Shown one piece after another: positions 32,944-39,233 of a stretch of DNA of 64,000 nucleotides. The stretch comes from a virus, in IMG/VR virus record IMGVR_UViG_3300044843_000566, positions 1 through 64,000 of that record; one strand, 5' to 3'. Each line of letters opens with the position of its first letter. The first letter of the stretch is position 1. Made by a program: the position numbers and the translations under genes. The notes beneath the pieces are model-generated. The model had not been told where the DNA came from, ran no database searches, and saw nothing but the letters and a program-made list of their open reading frames with translations.

Positions 32944-33255
32944 TCAATGATAGCGTACACAAGCAAACCAGCCACGTCGACCTCGGGCAATCCCGATGTC
33001 ACGAGCCGGCCGTGTTCCCCAGTAGCAGCAGTTCCGTTTGGCTGCTTCGGGAGAACTGGAGGAGTAGCCCACGCCTTCATACCCTCCGGTAGGATTGCCG
33101 TAATGGCGACACTGTCCGTCGGCCGCCATTCGCTCGGCAACGCCTTGGGCGGTGGTCGTCGTGTAAGCAGAACACTTACCGTTCGAACACACCGGGCTTT
33201 GTGCCTGCACGCTCACACTGCACAGACAAAGAATCGTAAACAGAACGGAACGCAT
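32944..33255 (-). CDS. Small secreted Cys-rich protein
   Basis: 103 residues with a signal peptide (SVLFTILCLCSVSVQAQ). The mature part has six Cys and ends in GYEGVGYSSSSPEAAKRNCC, YWGTRP, DIGIARG and GWFACVRY. I recall this C-terminal pattern from small exported proteins of Planctomycetes. It therefore hints at the host and may have been acquired from it. AAGGAGG precedes the ATG, and a CATCAGG/CCTGATG hairpin lies upstream at about 33269-33292. Confidence 0.68.
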   Translation of the reverse strand: MRSVLFTILCLCSVSVQAQSPVCSNGKCSAYTTTTAQGVAERMAADGQCRHYGNPTGGYEGVGYSSSSPEAAKRNCCYWGTRPARDIGIARGRRGWFACVRYH

Positions 33256-33325
33256 ACAACCTCCTTGTTGCCCATCAGGGATGCGCCTGATGTCAGAAAA
33301 ATGAAACCCCGCACCGGGCAGCAGA

Positions 33326-33613
33326 TTACCGGCGGTAGCCAGTAACCTTCTCTACCTCTGCCTTGTTTTCAATTAACAGCCAAGTCTTTGGCCGATCATC
33401 GTCAACACGGCTGAATTGTTGAAACTCCTCTTGTCTGTAGCAGTACGCTGCAGCCTCAAAGAGCCCATTATCAACGACACAGACGACGGCACAGTCTTGG
33501 CACGCGGTCAGAGCCTTTTCAGCTTCAGACTGCGTGACAACAATGCCACCGAGTCGTTCCAGGATTAAATTAGCCTTGTCCCTGGACGTGCCCGTTTCAA
33601 TGTAATAACCCAT
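33326..33613 (-). CDS. Hypothetical protein
   Basis: 95 residues of mixed alpha/beta type. ANLILERLGGIVVTQSEAEKAL and AVVCVVDNGLFEAAAYCYRQEEF suggest a small compact domain. The gene starts 9 bp after the cREC-domain gene stop and probably belongs to the same unit. No family is recognised. Confidence 0.6.
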   Translation of the reverse strand: MGYYIETGTSRDKANLILERLGGIVVTQSEAEKALTACQDCAVVCVVDNGLFEAAAYCYRQEEFQQFSRVDDDRPKTWLLIENKAEVEKVTGYRR

Positions 33614-33622
33614 GGTCGCCCT

Positions 33623-33931
33623 TTATGTAGCGTAGTGTCGGGCCCAGTATTTCTTGCACTTCTGCACACAGGCGTCGATATTCTTGCGCCCTACCGGGTT
33701 AGCAGAGTGCACAAGAATTTCCATCGGTGGGATTGTGCCGCGGTAGGCTCCCTCTTCAATGACACAAGCTACGTCATAACCAGTCTTGGCATCCGGATCG
33801 CCAAGATCGTGGTCAAGAGAAATGACCGTCACGCCACCCGTGCGGATTACATTAATCGCTGTAGCGGCATTTGTAATCCAGATGTCAAATTCGTCCGGCT
33901 TGGGTCGAACATCATCGAGCCACACTTTCAT
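33623..33931 (-). CDS. cREC-like cyclic-phosphate-processing receiver domain
   Basis: 102 residues. MKVWLDDVRPKPDEF at the start, VISLDHDLGD in the middle and VHSANPVGRKNI near the end are the landmarks of the stand-alone receiver-like domain that comparative genomics links to cyclic-phosphate ends on RNA or NAD-related chemistry. The Asp of LDDVRP replaces the usual receiver pocket. With the 2H/kinase protein (2850-4697) it could belong to RNA end repair. It overlaps the next gene upstream by 20 bp. Confidence 0.7.
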   Translation of the reverse strand: MKVWLDDVRPKPDEFDIWITNAATAINVIRTGGVTVISLDHDLGDPDAKTGYDVACVIEEGAYRGTIPPMEILVHSANPVGRKNIDACVQKCKKYWARHYAT

Positions 33932-34106
33932 TCTTGTCTCGCTTTCGTGCCAGCGCCTGCTCGACCTCTTCCTTCGGGTAGAACCGCGTGAAGTCGCCCT
34001 TGATCGTTAGCACACCTCGACTCTGAATGCCCACTACCTTCCCGCCGCCGAACTCACTGCCCATCCGTATGACCGGCGTGACTGTATTGCTCGTTTCAGT
34101 CGTCAT
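33912..34106 (-). CDS. Hypothetical small protein
   Basis: 64 residues from ATG 34106, which overlaps the stop of the upstream gene by 11 bp; the longer frame in the same phase is a shadow of that gene. MGSEFGGGKVVGIQSRGVLTIKG and FTRFYPKEEVEQAL suggest a small beta barrel followed by a helix. No family is recognised. Confidence 0.6.
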   Translation of the reverse strand: MTTETSNTVTPVIRMGSEFGGGKVVGIQSRGVLTIKGDFTRFYPKEEVEQALARKRDKNESVAR

Positions 34107-34338
34107 CTGTGTTTTCTCGCTGTGCAAGGATCTGACGTGCATTTGTATAAATACTGTAGAGCACGTCCCTACTGATGGTTGGATCGTTTGCCTTAATTGT
34201 GATTTTAAAGACAGCATTACCGTCTTTGATGTCCAGCACGCAAGGCAAGTTTTTTTCTTCCAACTGCTTTGCGATACGGACCAGATCTTTTTCTTCCAGG
34301 CTTTCGCCGATGCCGACGACAATTTCAACGCTATCCAT
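34096..34338 (-). CDS. Hypothetical small alpha/beta protein
   Basis: 80 residues. DSVEIVVGIGESLEEKDLVRI and FKITIKANDPTISRDVLYSI alternate strands and helices in a ferredoxin-like way. It is the first gene after the Ile/Val tRNA pair and overlaps the next gene. The function is unknown. Confidence 0.58.
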   Translation of the reverse strand: MDSVEIVVGIGESLEEKDLVRIAKQLEEKNLPCVLDIKDGNAVFKITIKANDPTISRDVLYSIYTNARQILAQRENTDDD

Positions 34339-34351
34339 AAAGCCTCTCTAG

Positions 34352-34422
34352 TAGCCCGCCGAGGAGTCGAACCCCGCGTTGCGAGTTAATAAGACTCGCT
34401 TGCCAACCGGTTTCCGCGGGCC
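34352..34422 (-). tRNA. tRNA, probably Ile (TAT)
   Basis: 71 nt. The acceptor GGCCCGC/GCGGGCT, discriminator A and T-arm CGGGG-TTCGACT-CCTCG are good. The anticodon stem GCGAGT/ACTCGC encloses CTTATTA, giving TAT, but base 37 would be T where a purine is usual. The D-arm (GGAAACCGGTTGGCAAGCG) is unusual and lacks T8. The amino acid assignment is therefore uncertain. Confidence 0.6.
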
Positions 34423-34426
34423 GTAA

Positions 34427-34500
34427 TAGCCGCAGAGGGACTCGAACCCCCAACCCCCTGCGTGTAAAGCAGGTGCTCTAACCAATTGAGCTATGCGGCC
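34427..34500 (-). tRNA. tRNA-Val (TAC)
   Basis: A 74-nt cloverleaf with acceptor GGCCGCA/TGCGGCT, discriminator A, D-arm AGCTCAATTGGTTAGAGC, anticodon stem CCTGC/GCAGG around TTTACAC (anticodon TAC), and T-arm TTCGAGT. No CCA is encoded. It is 4 bp upstream of the Ile-like tRNA. Confidence 0.93.
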
Positions 34501-34509
34501 GACTGCGTG

Positions 34510-34857
34510 TTATGCGTTGTAACCCGTACGCAGGTGACGAGTTGTATACCAGTTGTACCAGTCGATACAGCGCTGGACCCGTTTTCGGCACGAGCGTTGT
34601 ATCCGGAGCCAGGGCGTGTTTAAACCGTTTTCTTTCAAGTACCTGTTGTACGACCACACAACGGCCTCGTCACTACCGCCGTCGGTTACGGCGATGTTAC
34701 AAGTTTCGCAGCGGTGGCAGGGGACGTGCTTGACGGGAACCTGGTGTATTTGCCCGTCAATTCGCATACTCCATATGTCGTTAAACCAATACGCCCGCAT
34801 TGTCTCACCGCATTGATAGCACGCCACAGGGCGATACTGTGCAGTATCATTCGGCAT
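34510..34857 (-). CDS. Zinc-finger protein (YgiT/MqsA-like pattern)
   Basis: 115 residues from ATG 34857, which has GAGGAGG 6 nt upstream; the longer frame is a shadow of the next gene. ACYQCGETM and VKHVPCHRCETCN supply the two CxxC pairs in the spacing of YgiT-type zinc fingers, with the middle strand RIDGQIHQVPVKHVP. A C-terminal basic, Trp/Tyr-rich tail (QRCIDWYNWYTTRHL) is added. A DNA- or RNA-binding role is likely. Confidence 0.6.
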   Translation of the reverse strand: MPNDTAQYRPVACYQCGETMRAYWFNDIWSMRIDGQIHQVPVKHVPCHRCETCNIAVTDGGSDEAVVWSYNRYLKENGLNTPWLRIQRSCRKRVQRCIDWYNWYTTRHLRTGYNA

Positions 34858-35134
34858 CGCTGTCCTCCTCATCAGGAAACATTTCGTTCCAGCATTTACC
34901 GCAAATACCGGAAATAAGGAACTCCCGTTGATCGGCTGACAACGTTGGGAAACAGTCCTGGGCAAAACCGCCTTCACGAAATTTAATAGCGGCCTCAGCG
35001 TCTAGCCGGATGGATTGCTCGGTGCCACAGTAAATACAAGGACCGGTTACGCGCAGTGTTTGTCGTTCACCAACGGCACCCCATGTTAGTGAGCAGCAAC
35101 CGTCGCGAAATGCGTATTTTTTGATTAGCGACAC
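34847..35134 (-). CDS. Conserved phage zinc-binding hypothetical protein
   Basis: 95 residues. GPCIYCGTEQSIRL, FAQDCFPTLSADQREFLISG and ICGKCWNEMF form a pattern I recall from many phages, of unknown role, with two CxxC pairs as a zinc site. The acidic end (PDEEDSDAE) overlaps the next gene by 11 bp. Confidence 0.7.
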   Translation of the reverse strand: MSLIKKYAFRDGCCSLTWGAVGERQTLRVTGPCIYCGTEQSIRLDAEAAIKFREGGFAQDCFPTLSADQREFLISGICGKCWNEMFPDEEDSDAE

Positions 35135-35138
35135 GCGG

Positions 35139-35321
35139 TCACTCCGTTACCTGAAAAATGTGTTTGCCGCATGTGATGCGTACCGGCGGCGCCACTCTAG
35201 CTGCCGGATCGTCAACGACGTCGCCGTCAACGCGCACGCGGCCCTCGACAATGACCCGCCGGGCTTCGGACGTGTCGAGCACCGTGAGGTTCGATAGAAT
35301 ATCTACGAGAGGCATCATCAT
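35139..35321 (-). CDS. Small S4-like RNA-binding protein
   Basis: 60 residues from the first of three adjacent ATGs (35321), with CGGAG 7 nt upstream. PLVDILSNLTVLDTSEARR, then VIVEGRVRVDGDVVDDPAARV, is the alpha-L motif of S4 RNA-binding domains, as at the end of tyrosyl-tRNA synthetase. A free-standing S4 domain close to tRNA-Leu and tRNA-Lys may act on tRNA or ribosomes. Confidence 0.68.
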   Translation of the reverse strand: MMMPLVDILSNLTVLDTSEARRVIVEGRVRVDGDVVDDPAARVAPPVRITCGKHIFQVTE

Positions 35322-35352
35322 TAAGTACTCCGAAAAAAAGTAAAAAACCAAA

Positions 35353-35425
35353 TAGGAGCGGCGGGACTCGAACCCGCACTTGAAGGATTTTAAGTCCTTT
35401 GTCTCTGCCGTTGGACTACGCTCCC
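35353..35425 (-). tRNA. tRNA with TAA anticodon (Leu codon UUA), short variable arm
   Basis: A 73-nt cloverleaf with acceptor GGGAGCG/CGCTCCT, discriminator A, anticodon stem AAGGA/TCCTT around CTTAAAA (anticodon TAA), and T-arm GCGGG-TTCGAGT-CCCGC. The variable loop is short, whereas Leu tRNAs normally have a long variable arm. Either this is an unusual tRNA-Leu or it is charged with another amino acid. Confidence 0.85.
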
Positions 35426-35482
35426 AAAGAGCATTTGACGCAAGTTGTCATGGCGTAACATTTCACGTCAAATGCCTTGTTT

Positions 35483-35764
35483 TTACTCGCCGGCTAGCCA
35501 AGCCTTGTAGTTCTCCGGGCTGCCCCAGCATCCGCCCGGGGCGACGTTATAGAACCACTTCACGTAGGTTGGCAGCAGTTGCAGGTTATCAGCGTCTGCG
35601 CGTCCGCAAGCGTCGCGTAGGTCGTTGCTGATGACTGCCTGCAAGAAGTTACCGGGCGCCACGCGGTCTACAACGTACCGCGTGAGGGCTTCCTGCATGT
35701 GGAGCGGAATCTTGTCATACTCGCCCGTGAAGTATAGGTCGAAAAGAGGTGTTTTAGTTGGCAC
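35483..35764 (-). CDS. Conserved phage hypothetical protein
   Basis: 93 residues. YDKIPLHMQEALTRYVVDRV, GNFLQAVISNDLRDACGRAD and WFYNVAPGGCWGSPENYKAWL form a motif series I recall from small proteins of many phages and plasmids, with no known role. It overlaps the next gene by 11 bp. Confidence 0.68.
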   Translation of the reverse strand: MPTKTPLFDLYFTGEYDKIPLHMQEALTRYVVDRVAPGNFLQAVISNDLRDACGRADADNLQLLPTYVKWFYNVAPGGCWGSPENYKAWLAGE

Positions 35765-35954
35765 TATTGTTCTCCTGCCAGACGTACCACTGCCCGTGCT
35801 CTAACTTCCACCATCGGCCCTCGTGGTACGTAATGTAGGGCTGTGGTTGGGCCTGTTGATGAATTTTAGCCGACATGCGCTGCACTCCATTTTGCAGCAC
35901 AGGTTGGACGACAGGCATAAATATTGAAACCAGAACCATAACTAACCAGTTCAT
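35754..35954 (-). CDS. Small membrane-anchored protein
   Basis: 66 residues from ATG 35954, which has GGAGG 5 nt upstream. One N-terminal membrane helix (WLVMVLVSIFMPVVQPVL) is followed by a polar tail with YITYHEGRWWKLEHGQWYVW, which is Trp/Tyr-rich. The function is unknown. Confidence 0.62.
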   Translation of the reverse strand: MNWLVMVLVSIFMPVVQPVLQNGVQRMSAKIHQQAQPQPYITYHEGRWWKLEHGQWYVWQENNSAN

Positions 35955-35987
35955 GTTCTCCTCCGTGAAAATGAACAATCGACATAG

Positions 35988-36061
35988 TGGACCCCCTGGG
36001 ATTCGAACCCAGGACCAACGGATTAAAAGTCCGATGCTCTAACCAACTGAGCTAGGGGTCC
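35988..36061 (-). tRNA. tRNA-Lys (TTT)
   Basis: A 74-nt cloverleaf with acceptor GGACCCC/GGGGTCC, discriminator A, D-arm AGCTCAGTTGGTTAGAGC, anticodon stem CGGA/TCCG around CTTTTAA (anticodon TTT), and T-arm CTGGG-TTCGAAT-CCCAG. No CCA is encoded. Confidence 0.95.
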
Positions 36062-36109
36062 AGCGTGTCACCGAGAGGCTACTCTGGGTGACAAGAGTTT
36101 TGCAAGCCC

Positions 36110-36193
36110 TCAAGCAGCGGCACCAAAAAGTGCCTTTGCGAGGTAGCACGCCAGCAGTACGCCAACTGCCCAGGCGCAAATTTTTTGAATCAT
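36110..36193 (-). CDS. 27-residue membrane peptide
   Basis: ATG 36193 overlaps the stop of the upstream gene as ATGA, so translation is probably coupled. The peptide is one hydrophobic helix (CAWAVGVLLACYLAKALFGA) with a Lys near each end. There is no separate ribosome site. Short coupled membrane peptides of this type occur in phage lysis and accessory regions. Confidence 0.45.
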   Translation of the reverse strand: MIQKICAWAVGVLLACYLAKALFGAAA

Positions 36194-36366
36194 TGGCGAT
36201 CACTATGAAGACAATGGTGCACAAAGCCGCCGCCAGCAGCCATGCCCGCAAACGAAAACAATAGTTGTACGTCTTGGGGGCATGACATCCCTGCGGCGTA
36301 CCCAACAAGCGTGCCACCCACGACGCCAACGAACATCGCGAGTTGTCTGAAGAATCTGAGAGGCAT
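36190..36366 (-). CDS. Small membrane protein
   Basis: 58 residues from ATG 36366, which has AAAGGA 5-6 nt upstream; the longer frame to 36414 lacks such a site. Two hydrophobic helices (LAMFVGVVGGTLVGYAAGM and LLFSFAGMAAGGGFV) are joined by a short loop. It has its own promoter-like element at 36412-36445. The function is unknown. Confidence 0.6.
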   Translation of the reverse strand: MPLRFFRQLAMFVGVVGGTLVGYAAGMSCPQDVQLLFSFAGMAAGGGFVHHCLHSDRQ

Positions 36367-36411
36367 AGATTCCTTTCTGTGCTTCAGCGTTAAATGCACG
36401 CAAGAGGCGTA

Positions 36412-36445
36412 CATAAAATATGCCCGGCTAATAGAAATTATTTAG
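36412..36445 (-). promoter_or_regulatory. Phage promoter-like element (copy 4)
   Basis: Minus-strand TCTAAATAA, then about 14 nt, then GGGCATATTTTATG. It matches copies at 29465, 30681 and 31355 and precedes the small membrane-protein gene by about 50 bp. Confidence 0.6.
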
Positions 36446-36458
36446 ACGGATTTTACGA

Positions 36459-37574
36459 CTAACTTTTTTCTTTTTTCAGCCGTTTAAAGCGCTCGGGCAG
36501 CGTGTACCAGCCATCGCCATGCAGTTCGGACAGCGTGGTGAACGCTTGATCGTATAACTTGCCGCACGCCTGCAGACTGTACTTAGCCCTGGCCTGTTCC
36601 GCAATAACTTTTCTATCTAAGGCTGATACTTTTTCAAGTGCCTCTAGCCAGTCACGCAAGGTCTTACATCGGAAACCATTTACCCCGTGCTGCACTGTTT
36701 CCGAGAACGCCCCATAATCCGCGGCAACCAATGGCGTGCCGCACAATAAGCCCTCGACACCAGAGCCGCCAAACGGCTCAACAAAGCGCGTGGGCATTAA
36801 CGAACAAATTGCGTTTTGCATAAACATGCTACGACTTGTTCCGCTAATCGGGCCCCAGTACTCAATGTTTGGATGCTCCCAGCGTTTGTGATCGCCTTGG
36901 CCGCAAAGCACAATCTTTTTGTCGCCGATGTACTTGGCGATCTCGTAAATTGTGTCTAGCCCTTTGCACTCTGAAATACGACCCAAGAAAGCGTAATACT
37001 GTCCGGGTTCGTATTTGGGCTGCCAGTCGTCAATTTCAAAATAGTTTGGAATTACCCACTCATACGTCGTACCGTTTTGGTTAGCTTTGCCGGCGTGATA
37101 ATGCCGCCAAGCGTAGCTCTCAAAGATCCTGAAACTACCGTCCATCAACGTCGGATAGCCGATGCCAGTCTCGACATGGATATTTGATGGAAATAAGCGG
37201 CAGACTTCCGTGTGTGCGTGACCAAATGGGTGGCAAATGATGTCAGTTTTTTTGACCCTCTTTTGCATCTCAGGCAAAAGTTTGGCCTCAAAAGCACTAT
37301 GCCACGGCGTACCCATTGTTGCCAGGTTTGCGTAGAACTCGGTCTTTTCGCGTTTGCCCGTGAGTGCGTCAAGCGCTTTGCGAGAAAGAATCTGCACTTT
37401 CTCAACGGCGTCGCTTTCGCTGCCTTCGTTGGCGTACTCTACAACGTTGTAGCCGTACATCTGCAGCATCTTGGAAAACCGCAGGGCTTTTCCAGTGAAC
37501 GCACAGTGTGAGTAATCTTGGCTATGAACAGTATGGAAAATTCCAATAAGGTGCAGCGTAGGCTTATCGTTCAT
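36459..37574 (-). CDS. Glycosyltransferase, GT-B fold (GT4-like)
   Basis: 371 residues from ATG 37574, which has GGGAG upstream. GQYYAFLGRISECKGLDTI marks the start of the C-terminal nucleotide-sugar domain, IVLCGQGDHK follows, and EPFGGSGVEGLLCGTPLVAA is the conserved E(x7)E loop region that binds the donor sugar. The N-terminal half (FHTVHSQDYSHCAFTGKAL) is the acceptor domain. It should move a sugar from a nucleotide donor to an acceptor such as a virion protein or host glycan. Confidence 0.85.
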   Translation of the reverse strand: MNDKPTLHLIGIFHTVHSQDYSHCAFTGKALRFSKMLQMYGYNVVEYANEGSESDAVEKVQILSRKALDALTGKREKTEFYANLATMGTPWHSAFEAKLLPEMQKRVKKTDIICHPFGHAHTEVCRLFPSNIHVETGIGYPTLMDGSFRIFESYAWRHYHAGKANQNGTTYEWVIPNYFEIDDWQPKYEPGQYYAFLGRISECKGLDTIYEIAKYIGDKKIVLCGQGDHKRWEHPNIEYWGPISGTSRSMFMQNAICSLMPTRFVEPFGGSGVEGLLCGTPLVAADYGAFSETVQHGVNGFRCKTLRDWLEALEKVSALDRKVIAEQARAKYSLQACGKLYDQAFTTLSELHGDGWYTLPERFKRLKKEKS

Positions 37575-37596
37575 GGCCACTCCCTTGGCGCAAAAA

Positions 37597-38025
37597 TTAT
37601 TTGACAACCTCAACAAACTGAAACTGCATCTGCTGCGGAACTGTATAGGTTATAGCCGCAGCACCAGACAATTGATCCGCAGCTGTTCTGAATTGCTGGC
37701 TTAAAATTGCACGTTGCTCGCCGGTGACGGCCGGCAGGGTTAACGCATATACATTGTCTGGGCCAAATTTGATAAGCACGTCTGTGTGCGTAACAGTAAC
37801 TGTGGGATCTGTTTTCTTTGCCACTTTCTTAAACAGATTTAAGTCCGCTGCGAGTTTGATAATTGTCGTGGCCAGTTCGCGTACAGTCGCGTCTGTCGAA
37901 ATGAGGCGGCTGAGATCACCTGTCCTGGCGATTTCAATAAGTTGTGCAATGACGTCCAGACTAGGGCCAATTGAGAGTTCTTCTTTTTTGTTGTCGCAGG
38001 GTGTGTTTTTGTTGCAGCACGACAC
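37597..38025 (-). CDS. Hypothetical protein with Cys-rich start
   Basis: 142 residues. A Cys-rich N-terminus (SCCNKNTPCDNKK) is followed by a helical region (LDVIAQLIEIARTGDLSRL) and a beta-rich end (TVTVTHTDVLIKFG). It precedes the glycosyltransferase by about 20 bp. No family is recognised. Confidence 0.58.
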   Translation of the reverse strand: MSCCNKNTPCDNKKEELSIGPSLDVIAQLIEIARTGDLSRLISTDATVRELATTIIKLAADLNLFKKVAKKTDPTVTVTHTDVLIKFGPDNVYALTLPAVTGEQRAILSQQFRTAADQLSGAAAITYTVPQQMQFQFVEVVK

Positions 38026-38039
38026 GGCAGCACTCCTTG

Positions 38040-38633
38040 TTACTTTGCGGCGTTTAATTGTTGCGAATAACAGTCAGCACACGCGGGTAAATACTTTTCT
38101 TCGCAGCCAAGTTCAACAGACGGCCCCAGCACAGTAGCCCGCCCGTCGAGCAGTTTAAGGTTGAACACAGCCTTCTGCAAGCAGTAGTAGCAGATCGTTT
38201 TGATTTCTTCAATAGTGTCCGCCAGCTCAAGTAGCCGCTGTGCTGCGGGAAACAAATGCGTGCGAAAGTCCGTCCGTAAACCGTAACAGATAACTGGAAT
38301 ACCTTTTGGGCTTGCTGGCGCCACAGCGGAGTGGGCAATGTGATGCAACTGATCAATCGCCGGCACAGATAAGAACTGCGCCTCGTCTACCAGCACGCAA
38401 GCCACGTTATCAAGTGCCGGTATGGTCATTGGCCCTGTCGGCGGTGCAAGCACGTCGGCGTCCATTTGCAGGCCCGCACGTGTTTTAATTACGCCTGAAC
38501 CAAAGCGAGTGTCGAGTTCAGGTTTAATGAGCAAAACTTCTTTGCCCTGCTGTCGGTAGTTGTGTGCGACAGCAAGCAGATTTAACGTCTTGGCACTACC
38601 GACAGTACCGTGACGAAAATAGAGTTTAGCCAT
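38040..38633 (-). CDS. tdk: Thymidine kinase (type II)
   Basis: 197 residues from ATG 38633; a GTG 8 codons earlier is also possible. GTVGSAKTLNLLAVAHNYR is the P-loop (usual GPMFSGKT altered), VACVLVDEAQFLS the Walker B motif, and VICYGLRTDFRTHLFPAA the lasso and thymidine-binding region. CYYC and CADCY supply the zinc Cys pairs. It phosphorylates thymidine to dTMP and works with the thymidylate kinase at 62287. Confidence 0.9.
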   Translation of the reverse strand: MAKLYFRHGTVGSAKTLNLLAVAHNYRQQGKEVLLIKPELDTRFGSGVIKTRAGLQMDADVLAPPTGPMTIPALDNVACVLVDEAQFLSVPAIDQLHHIAHSAVAPASPKGIPVICYGLRTDFRTHLFPAAQRLLELADTIEEIKTICYYCLQKAVFNLKLLDGRATVLGPSVELGCEEKYLPACADCYSQQLNAAK

Positions 38634-38673
38634 TACGTTACTTAGAGAAGCCGGCACTAACGAAAATTACACT

Positions 38674-39219
38674 TCAAATGGGAATCGGATCAGTATCAGG
38701 ATCGTCAGGGCAGATGTCAATCCCGACGGGCGACTCACCGCAAACGCCGTTGAACAACTCTTTCCCGTCACTGTTGCGTGAAACACGCAGTGCCGCCACG
38801 TCGCTATGGCAGCCGCTGTCTAATTCGCATTTAAGCCGCACATAAAGCGTACAGCAGTTTGTTTTATTTTCGCGTTTTTTAATGATGCGATTAATAAGCG
38901 CTTCGTTTATGTACGTTGCTGGAGCATATGTGCAGGGAGGTGGAGTTGCCAGACTTGTATTTAAATTAACGCGGCCAATACGCGTCCATTTAGACGTATC
39001 TGGAAATGGATCAAAAGACACGAGAACACCGAACACAGCGCGTTCGCAGCCGTGGCACGCCGAGTACTCTAAAGTCATTTCTTCAAATGTATCTTCTTCG
39101 CATTCGCTGCAGCAGCAGTCTTTATCGCTGCCAGTTTTTGGCGACATAATAGCCGGACCGCCGCAGTAATCAACGCGTATTTTGTTTCTAACAAGCGTAA
39201 ATTTAACAGCGTCTGGCAT
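38674..39219 (-). CDS. Cys-rich hypothetical protein
   Basis: 181 residues with about a dozen Cys, including CCCSEC, CHGCE, NCCTLYVRLKC and a GVCGESP end. The sequence is otherwise beta-rich (KFTLVRNKIRVDY; DVAALRVSRNS). Cys spacing suggests disulfides or metal binding in a surface-exposed structural protein next to the fibre genes. No family is recognised. Confidence 0.58.
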   Translation of the reverse strand: MPDAVKFTLVRNKIRVDYCGGPAIMSPKTGSDKDCCCSECEEDTFEEMTLEYSACHGCERAVFGVLVSFDPFPDTSKWTRIGRVNLNTSLATPPPCTYAPATYINEALINRIIKKRENKTNCCTLYVRLKCELDSGCHSDVAALRVSRNSDGKELFNGVCGESPVGIDICPDDPDTDPIPI

Positions 39220-39233
39220 GTTTTTACGCGCTA

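Noticed and set aside
32824-33345. 173-codon plus-strand frame
   Set aside because: It overlaps tRNA-Glu and is antisense to the signal-peptide protein 32944-33255, which has a better start site.
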